Source: Gammaproteobacteria bacterium
GTDB lineage: Bacteria > Pseudomonadota > Gammaproteobacteria > Steroidobacterales > Woeseiaceae
Assembly (NCBI GenBank): GCA_029864095.1
Contig: JAOTUB010000007.1
Location: forward strand, 1 to 62,746
DNA length: 62,746 nucleotides
Direction of reading: 5' to 3'
The position numbers and the translations under genes were made by a program. Positions 16,633 through 26,194 of the stretch are shown here, piece by piece. Under the pieces are notes generated by a model that did no database searches, was not told the origin of the DNA, and saw nothing but the letters and a program-made list of their open reading frames with translations. Numbering within the stretch: the first letter of the stretch is position 1; each line of letters opens with the position of its first letter.

Positions 16633-19600
16633 TGGGTCACACGCGTTACGCTGAACTTCATGCACTCAGTAATTTCACCTTTTTGCGCGGTGCCTCACAT
16701 CCGGAGGAACTCGTAGAGACCGCTGCCGCACTCGGCTATGAAGCGCTTGCGATTACCGATGAATGCACGATGTCAGGCATCGTTCGAGCGCATACGGCTG
16801 CAAAGGAGCATGGCCTCAAGAAGCTCATTATTGGTTCCGAACTGCGTCTCAGGAGCGGCCGCAAGCTGGTGGCGCTCGCGCAGAATCAGAACGGCTATGC
16901 AGCACTTTGTGGGTTGATCACAAAAGCCCGACGCGCGGCTGACAAAGGCTCGTACGAGTTAACGCGCCGCGCGTTCGAGGATGGTCTCATGGATTGCGTC
17001 GTGCTCTGGGTGCCCGACGATGCCCTGTCCCTCGACGTCGAGGATCACTGGATACGTGAAACATTCCGCGATCGCCTGTGGATCGCCGTCGAGTTACTTG
17101 CCGATGGTCAACAGCGCAGGCAGCTCAAAAAACTCTATGCAGAGGGCCGCAGACTCAAGCTGCCGCTCGTTGCATGTGGCGATGTGCACATGCACTGCCG
17201 GTCGCGGCGTATTCTGCAGGATACGCTGACGGCGATACGCGAAGGCGTTACGGTCGATAACGCCGGTTTTGCATTGTATCCAAACGGCGAACGCCACCTG
17301 CGTTCGCTCGAGGTCTTGAAGCACGTCTACCCGCAGGAACTGCTGGCCGAGGGCGTACGTATTGCAGAGACGATCGATTTCTCTCTGGACGAATTGTGTT
17401 ACGAGTATCCCGACGAAATCGTCCCCGACGGTGAGACGCCGGCAAGTTATCTCAGATACCTGACCGAGCAGGGCATGCGCAGACGCTGGCCTGATGGCAT
17501 CCCGGACAAGGTCATCGATCTGGTTGAGCATGAGCTCGAGCTTATCGCCGAGCTTCGTTATGAACCGTACTTCCTGACCGTGTACGACATTGTCGCATTT
17601 GCACGCGCGAAAAAAATTCTGTGCCAGGGAAGGGGCTCGGCAGCGAATTCAGCGGTGTGCTATTGCCTCGGAATTACCGAGGTCGATCCAGGACGTATGG
17701 CAACGCTTGTCGAACGCTTTATTTCCAAAGAACGTGACGAACCGCCCGACATCGATGTCGACTTCGAGCACGAACGCCGCGAGGAAGTGATTCAATATAT
17801 ATACGGAAAGTACGGCAGGGACCGTGCTGCGCTTGCCGCAACCATCATCACCTACCGGCCGCGCAGTGCGTTAAGGGACGTCGGTAAGGCGCTGGGGCTG
17901 AGCGATTTGCAGGTTGGCCGCCTGGCGCGTTCGATGCAGTGGTGGGACGGGCAGCGCGTCGATGACAGTCGCGTGCTCGAAGCCGGGCTCGATCCCGATA
18001 GTCCGATTATCAAACGGCTCCTTTATCTGGTCAGAGAGATACTCGGATTTCCACGTCACCTGTCACAGCATGTCGGCGGTTTCGTTATCTCGAAGGGGCC
18101 GCTGTCCGAACTCGTACCTGTCGAGAATGCGGCGATGCCGGATCGGACCGTTATTCAGTGGGAGAAAACCGATCTTGAGGACCTCGGCCTGCTCAAGGTC
18201 GACGTGCTCGGCCTTGGCATGTTGACGGCGATTCGTCGCAGCTTCGATTTGTTGCGCGAGTTCGATGGCCAGGAACTGACGCTCGCCACGGTGCCCGCCG
18301 AGGACCCGGTCGTCTACGACATGATCTGCGATGGCGATACGATGGGCGTGTTCCAGATCGAGTCGCGCGCACAGATGGCGATGTTGCCGCGTCTGCGGCC
18401 ACGTTGTTACTACGACCTGGTCATCGAGGTTGCGATTATCCGGCCGGGCCCGATTCAGGGCGATATGGTGCACCCGTATCTGCGCCGGCGTAACGGTGAG
18501 GAGGCCGTCGACTATCCAAGCGACGATGTCAAAGGCGTATTGCAGCGCACGCTCGGCGTGCCGATCTTTCAGGAACAGGTCATGCAGCTCGCCGTCGTTG
18601 CGGCAGGATTCACGCCCGGGGAGGCCGACCAGCTCAGGCGTGCGATGGCGGCGTGGAAACGGCGTGGCGGCCTCGGACCGTTTGAGGATAAGCTGATTGC
18701 CGGTATGCGTGAGCGCGGTTACGAGGAGCAGTTCGCGCGGCAGATCTTCCGCCAGATCGAGGGCTTTGGCGAGTATGGTTTTCCGGAGTCACATTCGGCG
18801 AGTTTTGCGTTGCTCGTGTATGTGTCGTCGTGGTTGAAATGTCACGAGCCGGCCGCGTTCACGGCGGCACTCCTGAACAGTCAGCCGATGGGTTTCTACT
18901 CTGCGTCGCAGCTGACTCAGGATGTACGCCGGCATGGTGTTGAAGTCAGGGCCGTCGATATCAATCGAAGCCAATGGGATTGCACACTGGAAGCCCGGGA
19001 TGATGGCGCGGCGGCGCTGCGTCTCGGATTCAGAATGGTCAAAGGGCTCGCCGAAGAGGCAGGACGGCGGGTTGTCGAGCGGCGCGATGCGAAAGGCTAT
19101 CACAGCATTCAGCAACTGCTTGAAGAGGTCGGGCTCGATCGTCGCGAACTCGGCGTACTAGCGTCGGCAGGCGCCCTCGAAGTGTTCGAAGGCCATCGCC
19201 ACAGAGCACGCTGGGCAGTGGCCGGCGCCGAAAAGCCGACGCCTTTGCTGACATCGCTGGACCGCTACGAGGCGGCGCCGTTGCTCAGGAAGCCGACAGA
19301 GGGGCAGGACATTGTCGCGGACTACCAAAGCCTTGGTTTGACACTTGGACGACACCCGCTGCACCTGTTACGCCATCGACTGGCCCGCTACCGGTATTTG
19401 CAGGCAGAACGAGTGCCTGACCTCAGGAGCGGCGCCAACGTCCGTGTTGCGGGGCTCGTCATCACCAAGCAACGCCCCGGAACGGCAAGCGGCGTTACAT
19501 TTGTCACGCTCGAAGATGAAACGGGGCACATCAATCTCATTGTCTGGAAGCAGGTTGCGGAGGACTATCGTGCGGCGCTATTGAATGCGCGACTGATGGG

Positions 19601-19715
19601 AGTTCAGGGAGAACTACAAATTGAAGGGCAGGTCATTCACGTCATCGCGAGAAAACTCATCGACCACACTGACATGCTGGGAAACCTCGTTGTGACTTCG
19701 AGGGACTTTCGTTAA
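16632..19715 (+). CDS. dnaE2: Error-prone DNA polymerase III alpha subunit DnaE2 (ImuC)
   Basis: A 1027-residue C-family polymerase that performs translesion synthesis after DNA damage. It starts with the PHP domain (YAELHALSNFTFLRGASHPE). The palm carries the catalytic acidic block PDIDVDF with Asp373 and Asp375. The conserved FPESHSASFALLVY segment and a C-terminal OB fold (NVRVAGLVITKQRPG) follow. At about 1030 residues it is shorter than replicative DnaE (about 1160), as expected for DnaE2. The start overlaps imuB by one base. It is the last gene of the lexA-led operon; a strong hairpin repeat follows its stop. Confidence 0.95.
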   Translation: MGHTRYAELHALSNFTFLRGASHPEELVETAAALGYEALAITDECTMSGIVRAHTAAKEHGLKKLIIGSELRLRSGRKLVALAQNQNGYAALCGLITKARRAADKGSYELTRRAFEDGLMDCVVLWVPDDALSLDVEDHWIRETFRDRLWIAVELLADGQQRRQLKKLYAEGRRLKLPLVACGDVHMHCRSRRILQDTLTAIREGVTVDNAGFALYPNGERHLRSLEVLKHVYPQELLAEGVRIAETIDFSLDELCYEYPDEIVPDGETPASYLRYLTEQGMRRRWPDGIPDKVIDLVEHELELIAELRYEPYFLTVYDIVAFARAKKILCQGRGSAANSAVCYCLGITEVDPGRMATLVERFISKERDEPPDIDVDFEHERREEVIQYIYGKYGRDRAALAATIITYRPRSALRDVGKALGLSDLQVGRLARSMQWWDGQRVDDSRVLEAGLDPDSPIIKRLLYLVREILGFPRHLSQHVGGFVISKGPLSELVPVENAAMPDRTVIQWEKTDLEDLGLLKVDVLGLGMLTAIRRSFDLLREFDGQELTLATVPAEDPVVYDMICDGDTMGVFQIESRAQMAMLPRLRPRCYYDLVIEVAIIRPGPIQGDMVHPYLRRRNGEEAVDYPSDDVKGVLQRTLGVPIFQEQVMQLAVVAAGFTPGEADQLRRAMAAWKRRGGLGPFEDKLIAGMRERGYEEQFARQIFRQIEGFGEYGFPESHSASFALLVYVSSWLKCHEPAAFTAALLNSQPMGFYSASQLTQDVRRHGVEVRAVDINRSQWDCTLEARDDGAAALRLGFRMVKGLAEEAGRRVVERRDAKGYHSIQQLLEEVGLDRRELGVLASAGALEVFEGHRHRARWAVAGAEKPTPLLTSLDRYEAAPLLRKPTEGQDIVADYQSLGLTLGRHPLHLLRHRLARYRYLQAERVPDLRSGANVRVAGLVITKQRPGTASGVTFVTLEDETGHINLIVWKQVAEDYRAALLNARLMGVQGELQIEGQVIHVIARKLIDHTDMLGNLVVTSRDFR

Positions 19716-19728
19716 AAATCCAACGCTT

Positions 19729-19819
19729 GGCGGGCGTGGACGGGATGTGCGTTATCGGAAGTAAAGCGCAGCGCAGCGAGCCATGCGGATAACGTACATG
19801 CCGGCCGCGGTCGCCCGCC
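19729..19819. repeat. Intergenic hairpin repeat, copy B
   Basis: The outer stem GGCGGGCG (19729-19736) pairs perfectly with CGCCCGCC (19812-19819). The inner stem CGTTATC (19750-19756) pairs with GATAACG (19788-19794). The loop holds the same 28-base core as copy A (19757-19784). It lies between the convergent ends of dnaE2 and the small acidic gene, so it could end transcription, although there is no long T run. Confidence 0.85.
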
Positions 19820-19830
19820 CGTGTCAGTTC

Positions 19831-20115
19831 CTATAAATCGTCGTCGAGATTAAAGTTGAACGTGCTTTCGAGTTCTTTCTCGATTCTTCGCTGTTCCTCG
19901 AGTTCATCGAGGCGGCGCCGGATTTCCTTCCTGTGCTGCTCGGCGTCACCTTCGCCGGCTTCGATCTTGGCAATCAGTTCCTCAACATTGATCTCAACGG
20001 AGATGTCGCCGACATTGTCGACATCGATAACATCGGTCAAAACGACAGTATCTTCCAACTCGAAGTCATCCTCTACATCGTTATCTTTGTCACCGTTATC
20101 AAGTTCACCGTTCAT
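19831..20115 (-). CDS. Small acidic protein of unknown function
   Basis: A 94-residue, strongly acidic protein starting MNGELDNGDKDND. I chose the ATG at 20115 because GGAGAG lies seven bases upstream; an in-frame ATG at 20136 has no such site. The middle (DVIDVDNVGDISVEINVEEL) is strand-like and hydrophobic-acidic. The second half (AEQHRKEIRRRLDELEEQRR) should be a charged helix or coiled coil, and the end is FNFNLDDDL. There is no signal peptide, membrane span or recognised motif. It lies 100 bases downstream of gspF on the same strand, but the gap argues against tight coupling. Confidence 0.72.
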   Translation of the reverse strand: MNGELDNGDKDNDVEDDFELEDTVVLTDVIDVDNVGDISVEINVEELIAKIEAGEGDAEQHRKEIRRRLDELEEQRRIEKELESTFNFNLDDDL

Positions 20116-20215
20116 TGCTAGCTCTCCGCGCAACAACCAGTTCCATGGAACACAGGCCCTGAGGCCGTATTTTTCATTGGTATACCCCGAAAAATGGGGC
20201 CGCGCAAGGTACGAA

Positions 20216-21430
20216 TCAGCGAATCAGGTTATTAATTTCGAAGATGGGTAACAGGATCGCGAGCACGATGGTCATTACGACGGCGCCCATCAGAACAATG
20301 AGCAGAGGCTGCAATATTCCAAGCAGCGTGGCGATCAGGCTGCCGACTTCGCGCTCCTGGTAATTCGCCGTTCTGGAAAGCATCTCTTCGAGCCTGCCGC
20401 CGGTTTCGCCACTTGCAATCAAGTGGATCATCATAGGCGGGAACAGCTTGCTGGCAGCGAGCGATTGGCTGATCGACGCGCCTTCGCGAACGCGGAGTGT
20501 GGCTTCATTAACGGCATCCCGCATTGGCAGGTTTTCGATGACCTCGGCGCCGATTTTCAGTGCGTCGAGAATCGGTACACCACTTCCGGCAAGAATGCTG
20601 AACGTGCGTGTGAATCGCGCCGTATTGATGCCGCGAGTCAGCCGGCCGGTAATTGGCGTTCGCAGCAACAGGCGATGGTAACTGCGCCTCGGCCCGTCCC
20701 GCTGTAATAGCCACCAGATCCCGTAGAAAACTGCGGCCACGCCGATAATCAGTATGAGCCAGTGATTGCGCAGAAAATCGCTGGTCGCGATGAGTCCACG
20801 CGTCAGGGCAGGGAGTTCCCCGGAGGCATTCTCGAAGACCCCGACAATTTTCGGGACAACCGTCGCCAGCATGAAGCTGATAATCGCGAATGCCATCACC
20901 ACGAGCGCAATCGGATAGACCATGGCGTTCGTAACTTGTTGCCGAAGTTCCTGACGCGCCTCGGTGTAATCCGCGAGACGCTCGAGCACGACGTCGAGGT
21001 GGCCGGACTGTTCGCCGGCAGCTACCGTGGCACGATACAGCTCGGGAAATGCCTGCGGAAATTCGCCGAGTCCGTCGGCAAGAGTGTGGCCTTCCATGAC
21101 CCGTGACCGGACGCCAAGCAAAATACTCTTGGTCCGCGGCTGATCGTTCTGTTGTGATACGGCGATCAATGCTTCTTCGAGCGGTAGCCCGGATTGCGAT
21201 AATGATGCCAGCTGTCGCGTCAGCAATGCCAATTCGCCAGTCGAAATTCCGCTGCGCAGTGAGAACGTACTTTGCCGCCTGGCTTCTTTCTGGGCTACCT
21301 CGGTGACCTGCACCGGCAACATCTTGCGGTCGCGCAGAATCTGACGAACGTGTTTGGGGGTATCCCCTTCAATCAGACCTTTGGACTCTTTGCCCTTTTG
21401 GTCCAGCGCAACGTATTCGTATGCCCCCAT
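20216..21430 (-). CDS. gspF: Type II secretion inner-membrane protein GspF
   Basis: A 404-residue polytopic protein that anchors the type II secretion pseudopilus assembly platform. It has two T2SF domains: one with LTRQLASLSQSGLPLEEAL and one with FTRTFSILAGSGVPILDAL, each followed by a hydrophobic segment, plus a C-terminal membrane span (LIVLMGAVVMTIVLAILLPI). The start MGAYEYVALDQKGK at 21430 matches the family N terminus; the frame extends upstream into gspE but has no family similarity there. It follows gspE by ten bases in a gspC-D-E-F operon read on the minus strand. Confidence 0.95.
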   Translation of the reverse strand: MGAYEYVALDQKGKESKGLIEGDTPKHVRQILRDRKMLPVQVTEVAQKEARRQSTFSLRSGISTGELALLTRQLASLSQSGLPLEEALIAVSQQNDQPRTKSILLGVRSRVMEGHTLADGLGEFPQAFPELYRATVAAGEQSGHLDVVLERLADYTEARQELRQQVTNAMVYPIALVVMAFAIISFMLATVVPKIVGVFENASGELPALTRGLIATSDFLRNHWLILIIGVAAVFYGIWWLLQRDGPRRSYHRLLLRTPITGRLTRGINTARFTRTFSILAGSGVPILDALKIGAEVIENLPMRDAVNEATLRVREGASISQSLAASKLFPPMMIHLIASGETGGRLEEMLSRTANYQEREVGSLIATLLGILQPLLIVLMGAVVMTIVLAILLPIFEINNLIR

Positions 21431-21440
21431 GCTATGACGA

Positions 21441-22967
21441 CTAATCTTCTCGGGTGACGCGGAGGAGTTCTTCGATCGTGGTGTTTCCATCAAGAACACG
21501 GCGACGCCCATCCGCACGTATGCTCGGGCCCATGGTTCGCGCGTGGCGCTCCAGATCCTGTTCGCTCACGCCGGAATGGATCATCGCGCGCATTTCATCA
21601 TCTACGGCAATGAGCTCGTAGATTCCGGTACGGCCTGCGAAACCGGCATTGCTTCCTTCGCCAGGGTGATAAAGCGTCGGTGGGTTGGCCGGATCTACTT
21701 CGAGGATCTCGCACTCGTGTTCCAGGGCCCTGTAGGGCACTTTTGTCGTGTCGTCGAGCACTCGCACGAGTCTTTGTGCAAGCACGCCGATCAGGCTCGA
21801 GGCCAGCAGAAACGGTTCAACGCCCATATCCCGAAGCCGGGTTACTGCACCGGACGCAGTATTCGTGTGCAAAGTCGATAGCACCAGATGTCCGGTCAAA
21901 CTCGCCTGCACGGCGATCTCGGCCGTTTCTAGATCCCGGATCTCGCCAACCATCACGACGTCCGGATCCTGGCGCAGAATCGCGCGTAGTCCGCGCGCGA
22001 ACGTCATTTCCACTTTGGTATTGACCTGCGACTGTCCGATGCCGTCGATAAAATACTCGATCGGGTCCTCGACCGTCATGATATTGCGGGTGTTGTCGTT
22101 AATGCGCTCGAGCGCCGCATACAGTGTTGTCGTCTTACCGCATCCGGTAGGGCCCGTCACGAGAATGATCCCGTGTGGCTTATGGATCAGCTTGTCCATG
22201 GTTATTTGCGTCTGGTCATCCATGCCCAGAGACGTAAGATCAAGTCGCCCCGCCTGTTTGTCGAGCAACCGGAGCACGACCCGTTCGCCATGGCCGGATG
22301 GCATCGTCGACACTCGAACATCGACTGCGCGACCGGCGATGCGCAAAGAGATACGTCCGTCCTGTGGCAAGCGCTTCTCGGCGATGTCGAGTTTCGACAT
22401 GACCTTTATGCGCGATACGACCAGCGGTGCAAGTGCGCGACGTGTCTCCAGTATCTCCCGCAGAACGCCATCGATGCGAAATCGTACACCCAGGCGGTTT
22501 TCATAAGGCTCGATGTGCACGTCAGACGCGTTGTCTTTGACCGCTTCAGTCAACACAGCATTGATAAACCGTATTATAGGCGCGTCATCGTCACTTTCGA
22601 GCAGATCAGACGGTTCCTGCAACTCCTGCGCGACCTGTGACAGATTCATCTCGTCACCGAGCCCATCGACCATGTGCATGGCTTTATTGCTGCCTTGCTC
22701 GTAGGACTCCTGCAACAGCGCATCGAACTCGTCAGATGAAACGCGAGAGAGTTTGAGCGGCACGCCGGCGAAGCGACGCGCCTCGGCAAGACTCATTGCT
22801 GATGCCCCCGGCCTGTAGACCGTGTCCGCGATGTCCGATGCAATGTCGCGAATCAGCACGCCGTGACGTTTGGCGAAGGAGAATGGCAGGGCCCGAGCCA
22901 CAGATATTGTGTTCTCAACAGCTGCATTTGGCGCCGCTTCGAGTACGATTTCGGTTTCGCTTTCCAT
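21441..22967 (-). CDS. gspE: Type II secretion ATPase GspE, lacking the tetracysteine motif
   Basis: A 508-residue cytoplasmic ATPase that powers type II secretion. Walker A is GPTGCGKTT (272-280), the Walker B/Asp-box region is VVMVGEIRD (337-345), and the His box is LSTLHTNTA (364-372). The N-terminal part, which binds GspL, is recognisable. Most GspE proteins carry a zinc-binding CxxC...CxxC insert shortly before the RTGIYE motif. Here the equivalent stretch (about 403-445) reads [10 protein letters not shown] and [15 protein letters not shown], with only one cysteine (in EHECEI) between. The rest of the domain is intact, so this looks like a real loss and not a broken gene. It is flanked by gspD and gspF. 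Confidence 0.95.
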   Translation of the reverse strand: MESETEIVLEAAPNAAVENTISVARALPFSFAKRHGVLIRDIASDIADTVYRPGASAMSLAEARRFAGVPLKLSRVSSDEFDALLQESYEQGSNKAMHMVDGLGDEMNLSQVAQELQEPSDLLESDDDAPIIRFINAVLTEAVKDNASDVHIEPYENRLGVRFRIDGVLREILETRRALAPLVVSRIKVMSKLDIAEKRLPQDGRISLRIAGRAVDVRVSTMPSGHGERVVLRLLDKQAGRLDLTSLGMDDQTQITMDKLIHKPHGIILVTGPTGCGKTTTLYAALERINDNTRNIMTVEDPIEYFIDGIGQSQVNTKVEMTFARGLRAILRQDPDVVMVGEIRDLETAEIAVQASLTGHLVLSTLHTNTASGAVTRLRDMGVEPFLLASSLIGVLAQRLVRVLDDTTKVPYRALEHECEILEVDPANPPTLYHPGEGSNAGFAGRTGIYELIAVDDEMRAMIHSGVSEQDLERHARTMGPSIRADGRRRVLDGNTTIEELLRVTRED

Positions 22968-22985
22968 TAAATGACCAGCGCGATC

Positions 22986-24962
22986 CTACTCGTCGCCTGC
23001 CTCGTCGGTCTGATCCGGCTGCTCACTTTCATCGAGCGGTGGGAGCATCGGACGGTCTTCGCGCGGCATCAGCGACACGCCCGTTCCCTGACGACCTTGC
23101 TGAATGTCGCGAATGTAATTGTATTTCGCGTTAGTTTCGACGGCAGTCTGTGAGGAGTTGCGCAGGATCTTCGGGCGGATAAATACAAGCAGGTTCGTCT
23201 TGACCTTGTCCGTCTTGCGGCTGCGGAACAGATTGCCAAGAATAGGAATTCGGCCCAGCACTGGCACACGCTGATCGCTTTCCCGAAGTACGTCTTCGAG
23301 GAGACCACCGAGAACAAGAATTTCGCCGTCGTCGACGATGACGGTCGTTTCGATGATGCGCTGATTGGTAATCAGGTCGACTGCGCCGGCGGCCGACTGC
23401 GCAATACTGGATATCTCTTGCGATATTGTCAGCAACATTGAATCGCCTTCGTTGATCTGTGGCGTAATCGCCAGCTTGACGCCGATTTGTTGCCGCTGAA
23501 TGGTCTGAAACGGGTTGACCGCTCCCCCTGTCCCGGTGCCGGTATTCGAATACGAGCCTGTTACGAACGGCACTTCCTGGCCGACATTGAGTGTGGCTTC
23601 TTCGTTATCGGTGGTTACGATTGAAGGCGTCGAGATGATATTGGTATCTGCGTCACCGCTCAGCGCCGTGATGATAGAGGCAAAGCTGACGCCCGAATCG
23701 GTGATGCGGCCCAGTCCCATAGTTATGCCTTCGCCGATCAGGCTGGTTGGATCTATTTGTCCGCCACTGCCGGCGGCGCCGCCAATCTGTACGACGCCAG
23801 GGCCGATATCCGGAAAATTGGTCACGCCAATCGGCGTATTTGAACCGCTACCCTCAACCGCCCATGTCACGCCAAACTGCGAGGTCTTGTCGGCAATGAC
23901 CTCGACAATGATGGCCTCGACGAGCACCTGGGCACGGCGAATGTCCAGTTTGTCGACGATTTGCATCAGAGACCGCATCATCTTCGGAGGTGCATTGATG
24001 ACTATCGCGTTGGTCTGCGTGTCAGCCCACACGCTGACAGAATCGGACGACGCACCTGCGGCCGCCTGCCCGGCGGTAGCCTGTAACTGCGCCGTGAAGT
24101 GCTGCTGCAGCTTCGTTGCAAGCTCTTCGGCGTCGGCGTAGCGCAGATAGCGAACCTGCGTATCGCCTCCATCTTCAAGCGGCGTATCAAGATGTGCGAT
24201 CAGGGCGCGCAGACGCAGTCGTTCGCTCTTGTCGCCACCAATCAGAACGCTGTTCGTGCGGGCATCGGCAACGAGGCTGGTCGACACCGGGACGCCGTCC
24301 GCGCGCGGCGCCTGGGTCAGCGCCGTCATGATTCTGACGATTTCGCTGGCCGACGCGTGTTCGAGTCGAACGACTTCGACGTCCTCGTCGTTTGATTGAT
24401 CAATGCGCCGGATGATCGCGATCATCCTCGACACGTTGGCTGCCCGGTCCGAAATAATCAGCATGTTGGAACCGGGATGGGCGGCCAGGTGGCCGTACTG
24501 CGGAATCAGCGGTCGCAGGATAGGCACGAGCTGCGCCGCACCGACGTTCTGCACCAGAATAACCTGGGTGACGATGTCATCCGCACCCGCAGAACCAGCA
24601 GCCCCCAGCGGACCGGCATACTGGCGTGCAGTGGCATCCGGTACGATCTTGATAAGGTCGCCCGATGTGACCGCGACATAACCGTGCACCTGAAGTATCG
24701 ACAGAAATGCTTCGTAAAATGCATCGGGTGTCATGGGGCTTGAGGACAACATCGTGACCTTAGCGCTCACGCGGGGGTCGATGATGAAGTTCTTTCGCGT
24801 AACTTCGCCGACAGCCTCGACGATTTGCCGCAGGTCGGCCTCCTTATAATTCGGCGTTATCGTCGCTTGTTGACTCCACGTCAACGGTGTGGCCATCAGG
24901 CAGCAAAGACTCAGCGCGACAACAAGGCGAACTCGTGGTTGCATACTTCTTAAGTATTTCAT
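22986..24962 (-). CDS. gspD: Type II secretion outer-membrane secretin GspD
   Basis: A 658-residue secretin forming the outer-membrane channel. A signal peptide ends near residue 30 (TPLTWS). The N0 domain (ATITPNYKEADLRQIVEAVG) is followed by N1-N3 modules with the repeated VQVxLVQ/NVGAAQLV-type KH folds, then the C-terminal secretin core with VPFVTGSYSNTGTGTGG and the late GGLLEDVLRESDQRVPVLG block. The C terminus is acidic (EQPDQTDEAGDE). The start overlaps gspC by four bases. No pilotin gene is visible. Confidence 0.95.
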   Translation of the reverse strand: MKYLRSMQPRVRLVVALSLCCLMATPLTWSQQATITPNYKEADLRQIVEAVGEVTRKNFIIDPRVSAKVTMLSSSPMTPDAFYEAFLSILQVHGYVAVTSGDLIKIVPDATARQYAGPLGAAGSAGADDIVTQVILVQNVGAAQLVPILRPLIPQYGHLAAHPGSNMLIISDRAANVSRMIAIIRRIDQSNDEDVEVVRLEHASASEIVRIMTALTQAPRADGVPVSTSLVADARTNSVLIGGDKSERLRLRALIAHLDTPLEDGGDTQVRYLRYADAEELATKLQQHFTAQLQATAGQAAAGASSDSVSVWADTQTNAIVINAPPKMMRSLMQIVDKLDIRRAQVLVEAIIVEVIADKTSQFGVTWAVEGSGSNTPIGVTNFPDIGPGVVQIGGAAGSGGQIDPTSLIGEGITMGLGRITDSGVSFASIITALSGDADTNIISTPSIVTTDNEEATLNVGQEVPFVTGSYSNTGTGTGGAVNPFQTIQRQQIGVKLAITPQINEGDSMLLTISQEISSIAQSAAGAVDLITNQRIIETTVIVDDGEILVLGGLLEDVLRESDQRVPVLGRIPILGNLFRSRKTDKVKTNLLVFIRPKILRNSSQTAVETNAKYNYIRDIQQGRQGTGVSLMPREDRPMLPPLDESEQPDQTDEAGDE

Positions 24963-25903
24963 CTGGTGCTCTCGTCCCCGAGGTCGAGTTGACTGGTGCT
25001 AAGCACGATGACCTCCGGCTGACCGTTACGTTCAACGGTCACCGATACCTGGTCCGCGCTATCGAGTGATTGAAAGATCTGCATTGCCTGAGTTGGATCC
25101 GTGAGCGCCTGGCCGTCAATATCCTTGATCAGGTCGCCCGGACGCAAGCCGAGCGCCGCAAACTGTGCTCGATCGCGGCCCGGATAGACGCGATAGCCCT
25201 GCTGTTGGCCGTTGACGAAGTACGGTGTCGGCCGAATTACGTCCGCGAGCTTCGAGACGTTTTGCGCAACGACCGATTGAATGCTCTGCGAATCGCTTGC
25301 CGCCCTGATTGTGGTCCTGGTGTCGCGCCGTGCCATCGTGGTGCTGCTTTGCGGAAAGTCCTTGGGCAATTTCAAATTTGTCAGTACGCCATTCTCATTC
25401 AATACGACACGATCTGCATAAACAGCATGGAGATTCGCCCCTGACGTCACAGGGTCACCGATCGTATAAATTTTTTCTTCGTTATTGCCGTCGGCGATGA
25501 TCGCAACGGCCATTTCCTCGAAGCTCGCCGCAATCGTGCCTTTGAGCGACAGGTTCGTCAGCTTGGTCTCACGCAGATTCGACGTGTCTTCGAGGATTGG
25601 CTGCAGACTGGCTTCCGTGCCACTGGCCGCGATGCCGAAGATATGCGCGCTGACAATTGCCTGGGCGTCGGCCGAGTCATCTGAGCGGGCGGCAGACGCA
25701 AGCTCGCTGGCCGGGACCGGAACCGCGTCGCCGGCTGATGGACCGGGCACAAGCATCCATATGATCCTGGCGAGCTGCCACGCGATGACAACCACGAGCA
25801 ACAGGCTAACCCATGCCGGCAATAGGCGATTGGCAGCCGCGAGCGTTTTCGCGCTGTTCATGCTTGCGAAATCCGACCATTTTGCTTCGGTCGTCATGGT
25901 CAT
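24959..25903 (-). CDS. gspC: Type II secretion protein GspC
   Basis: A 314-residue inner-membrane protein linking the assembly platform to the GspD secretin. A short cytoplasmic tail is followed by one membrane span (about 30-52), the homology region (LKGTIAASFEEMAVAII, IGDPVTSGANLHAVYADRVV), and a C-terminal PDZ domain (about 225-305, GLRPGDLIKDIDGQALTD). It is the first gene of the operon; no gspG-N genes occur in the window. Upstream (25904-26194) I see only a short GCCC-GTAA-GGGC hairpin (25981-25992) and the divergent clpS promoter. Confidence 0.93.
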   Translation of the reverse strand: MTMTTEAKWSDFASMNSAKTLAAANRLLPAWVSLLLVVVIAWQLARIIWMLVPGPSAGDAVPVPASELASAARSDDSADAQAIVSAHIFGIAASGTEASLQPILEDTSNLRETKLTNLSLKGTIAASFEEMAVAIIADGNNEEKIYTIGDPVTSGANLHAVYADRVVLNENGVLTNLKLPKDFPQSSTTMARRDTRTTIRAASDSQSIQSVVAQNVSKLADVIRPTPYFVNGQQQGYRVYPGRDRAQFAALGLRPGDLIKDIDGQALTDPTQAMQIFQSLDSADQVSVTVERNGQPEVIVLSTSQLDLGDESTR

Positions 25904-26097
25904 GTCGGCCGTCTCTTGATTTCCGCTCTTCCTTTAAACGCAGCGCCAAGATGATAAGGGTTGACGCACTCTGCAAACAAGCCCGTAAGGGCGAAAAACC
26001 TATATTTAGCAATGATATAGACGACTTTCTCCGCGTAAATGACTAGCTGGCACGGTGCCGGAGCACTGTGCCCGACAAGAAAATCCGTGAACCAGGC

Positions 26098-26129
26098 TTG
26101 GAGATCGCCGCCTTGAGCCCATATATAAT
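26098..26129 (+). promoter_or_regulatory. Probable clpS promoter
   Basis: TTGGAG (26098-26103) lies 18 bases before TATATA (26122-26127), and an overlapping TATAAT occurs at 26124-26129. The spacing and -10 match are good. The leader to the clpS ATG would be about 60 bases. Confidence 0.5.
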
Positions 26130-26194
26130 AACCCGCAACCCATCGGCCATGGTCAAATTAGTGGCATATGATGATGAATTGAACATAGTCTGGA

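Noticed and set aside
25960..26010. Possible c-di-GMP-type riboswitch upstream of gspC
   Set aside because: Only a short GCCC-GTAA-GGGC hairpin is present; the conserved riboswitch core is missing.
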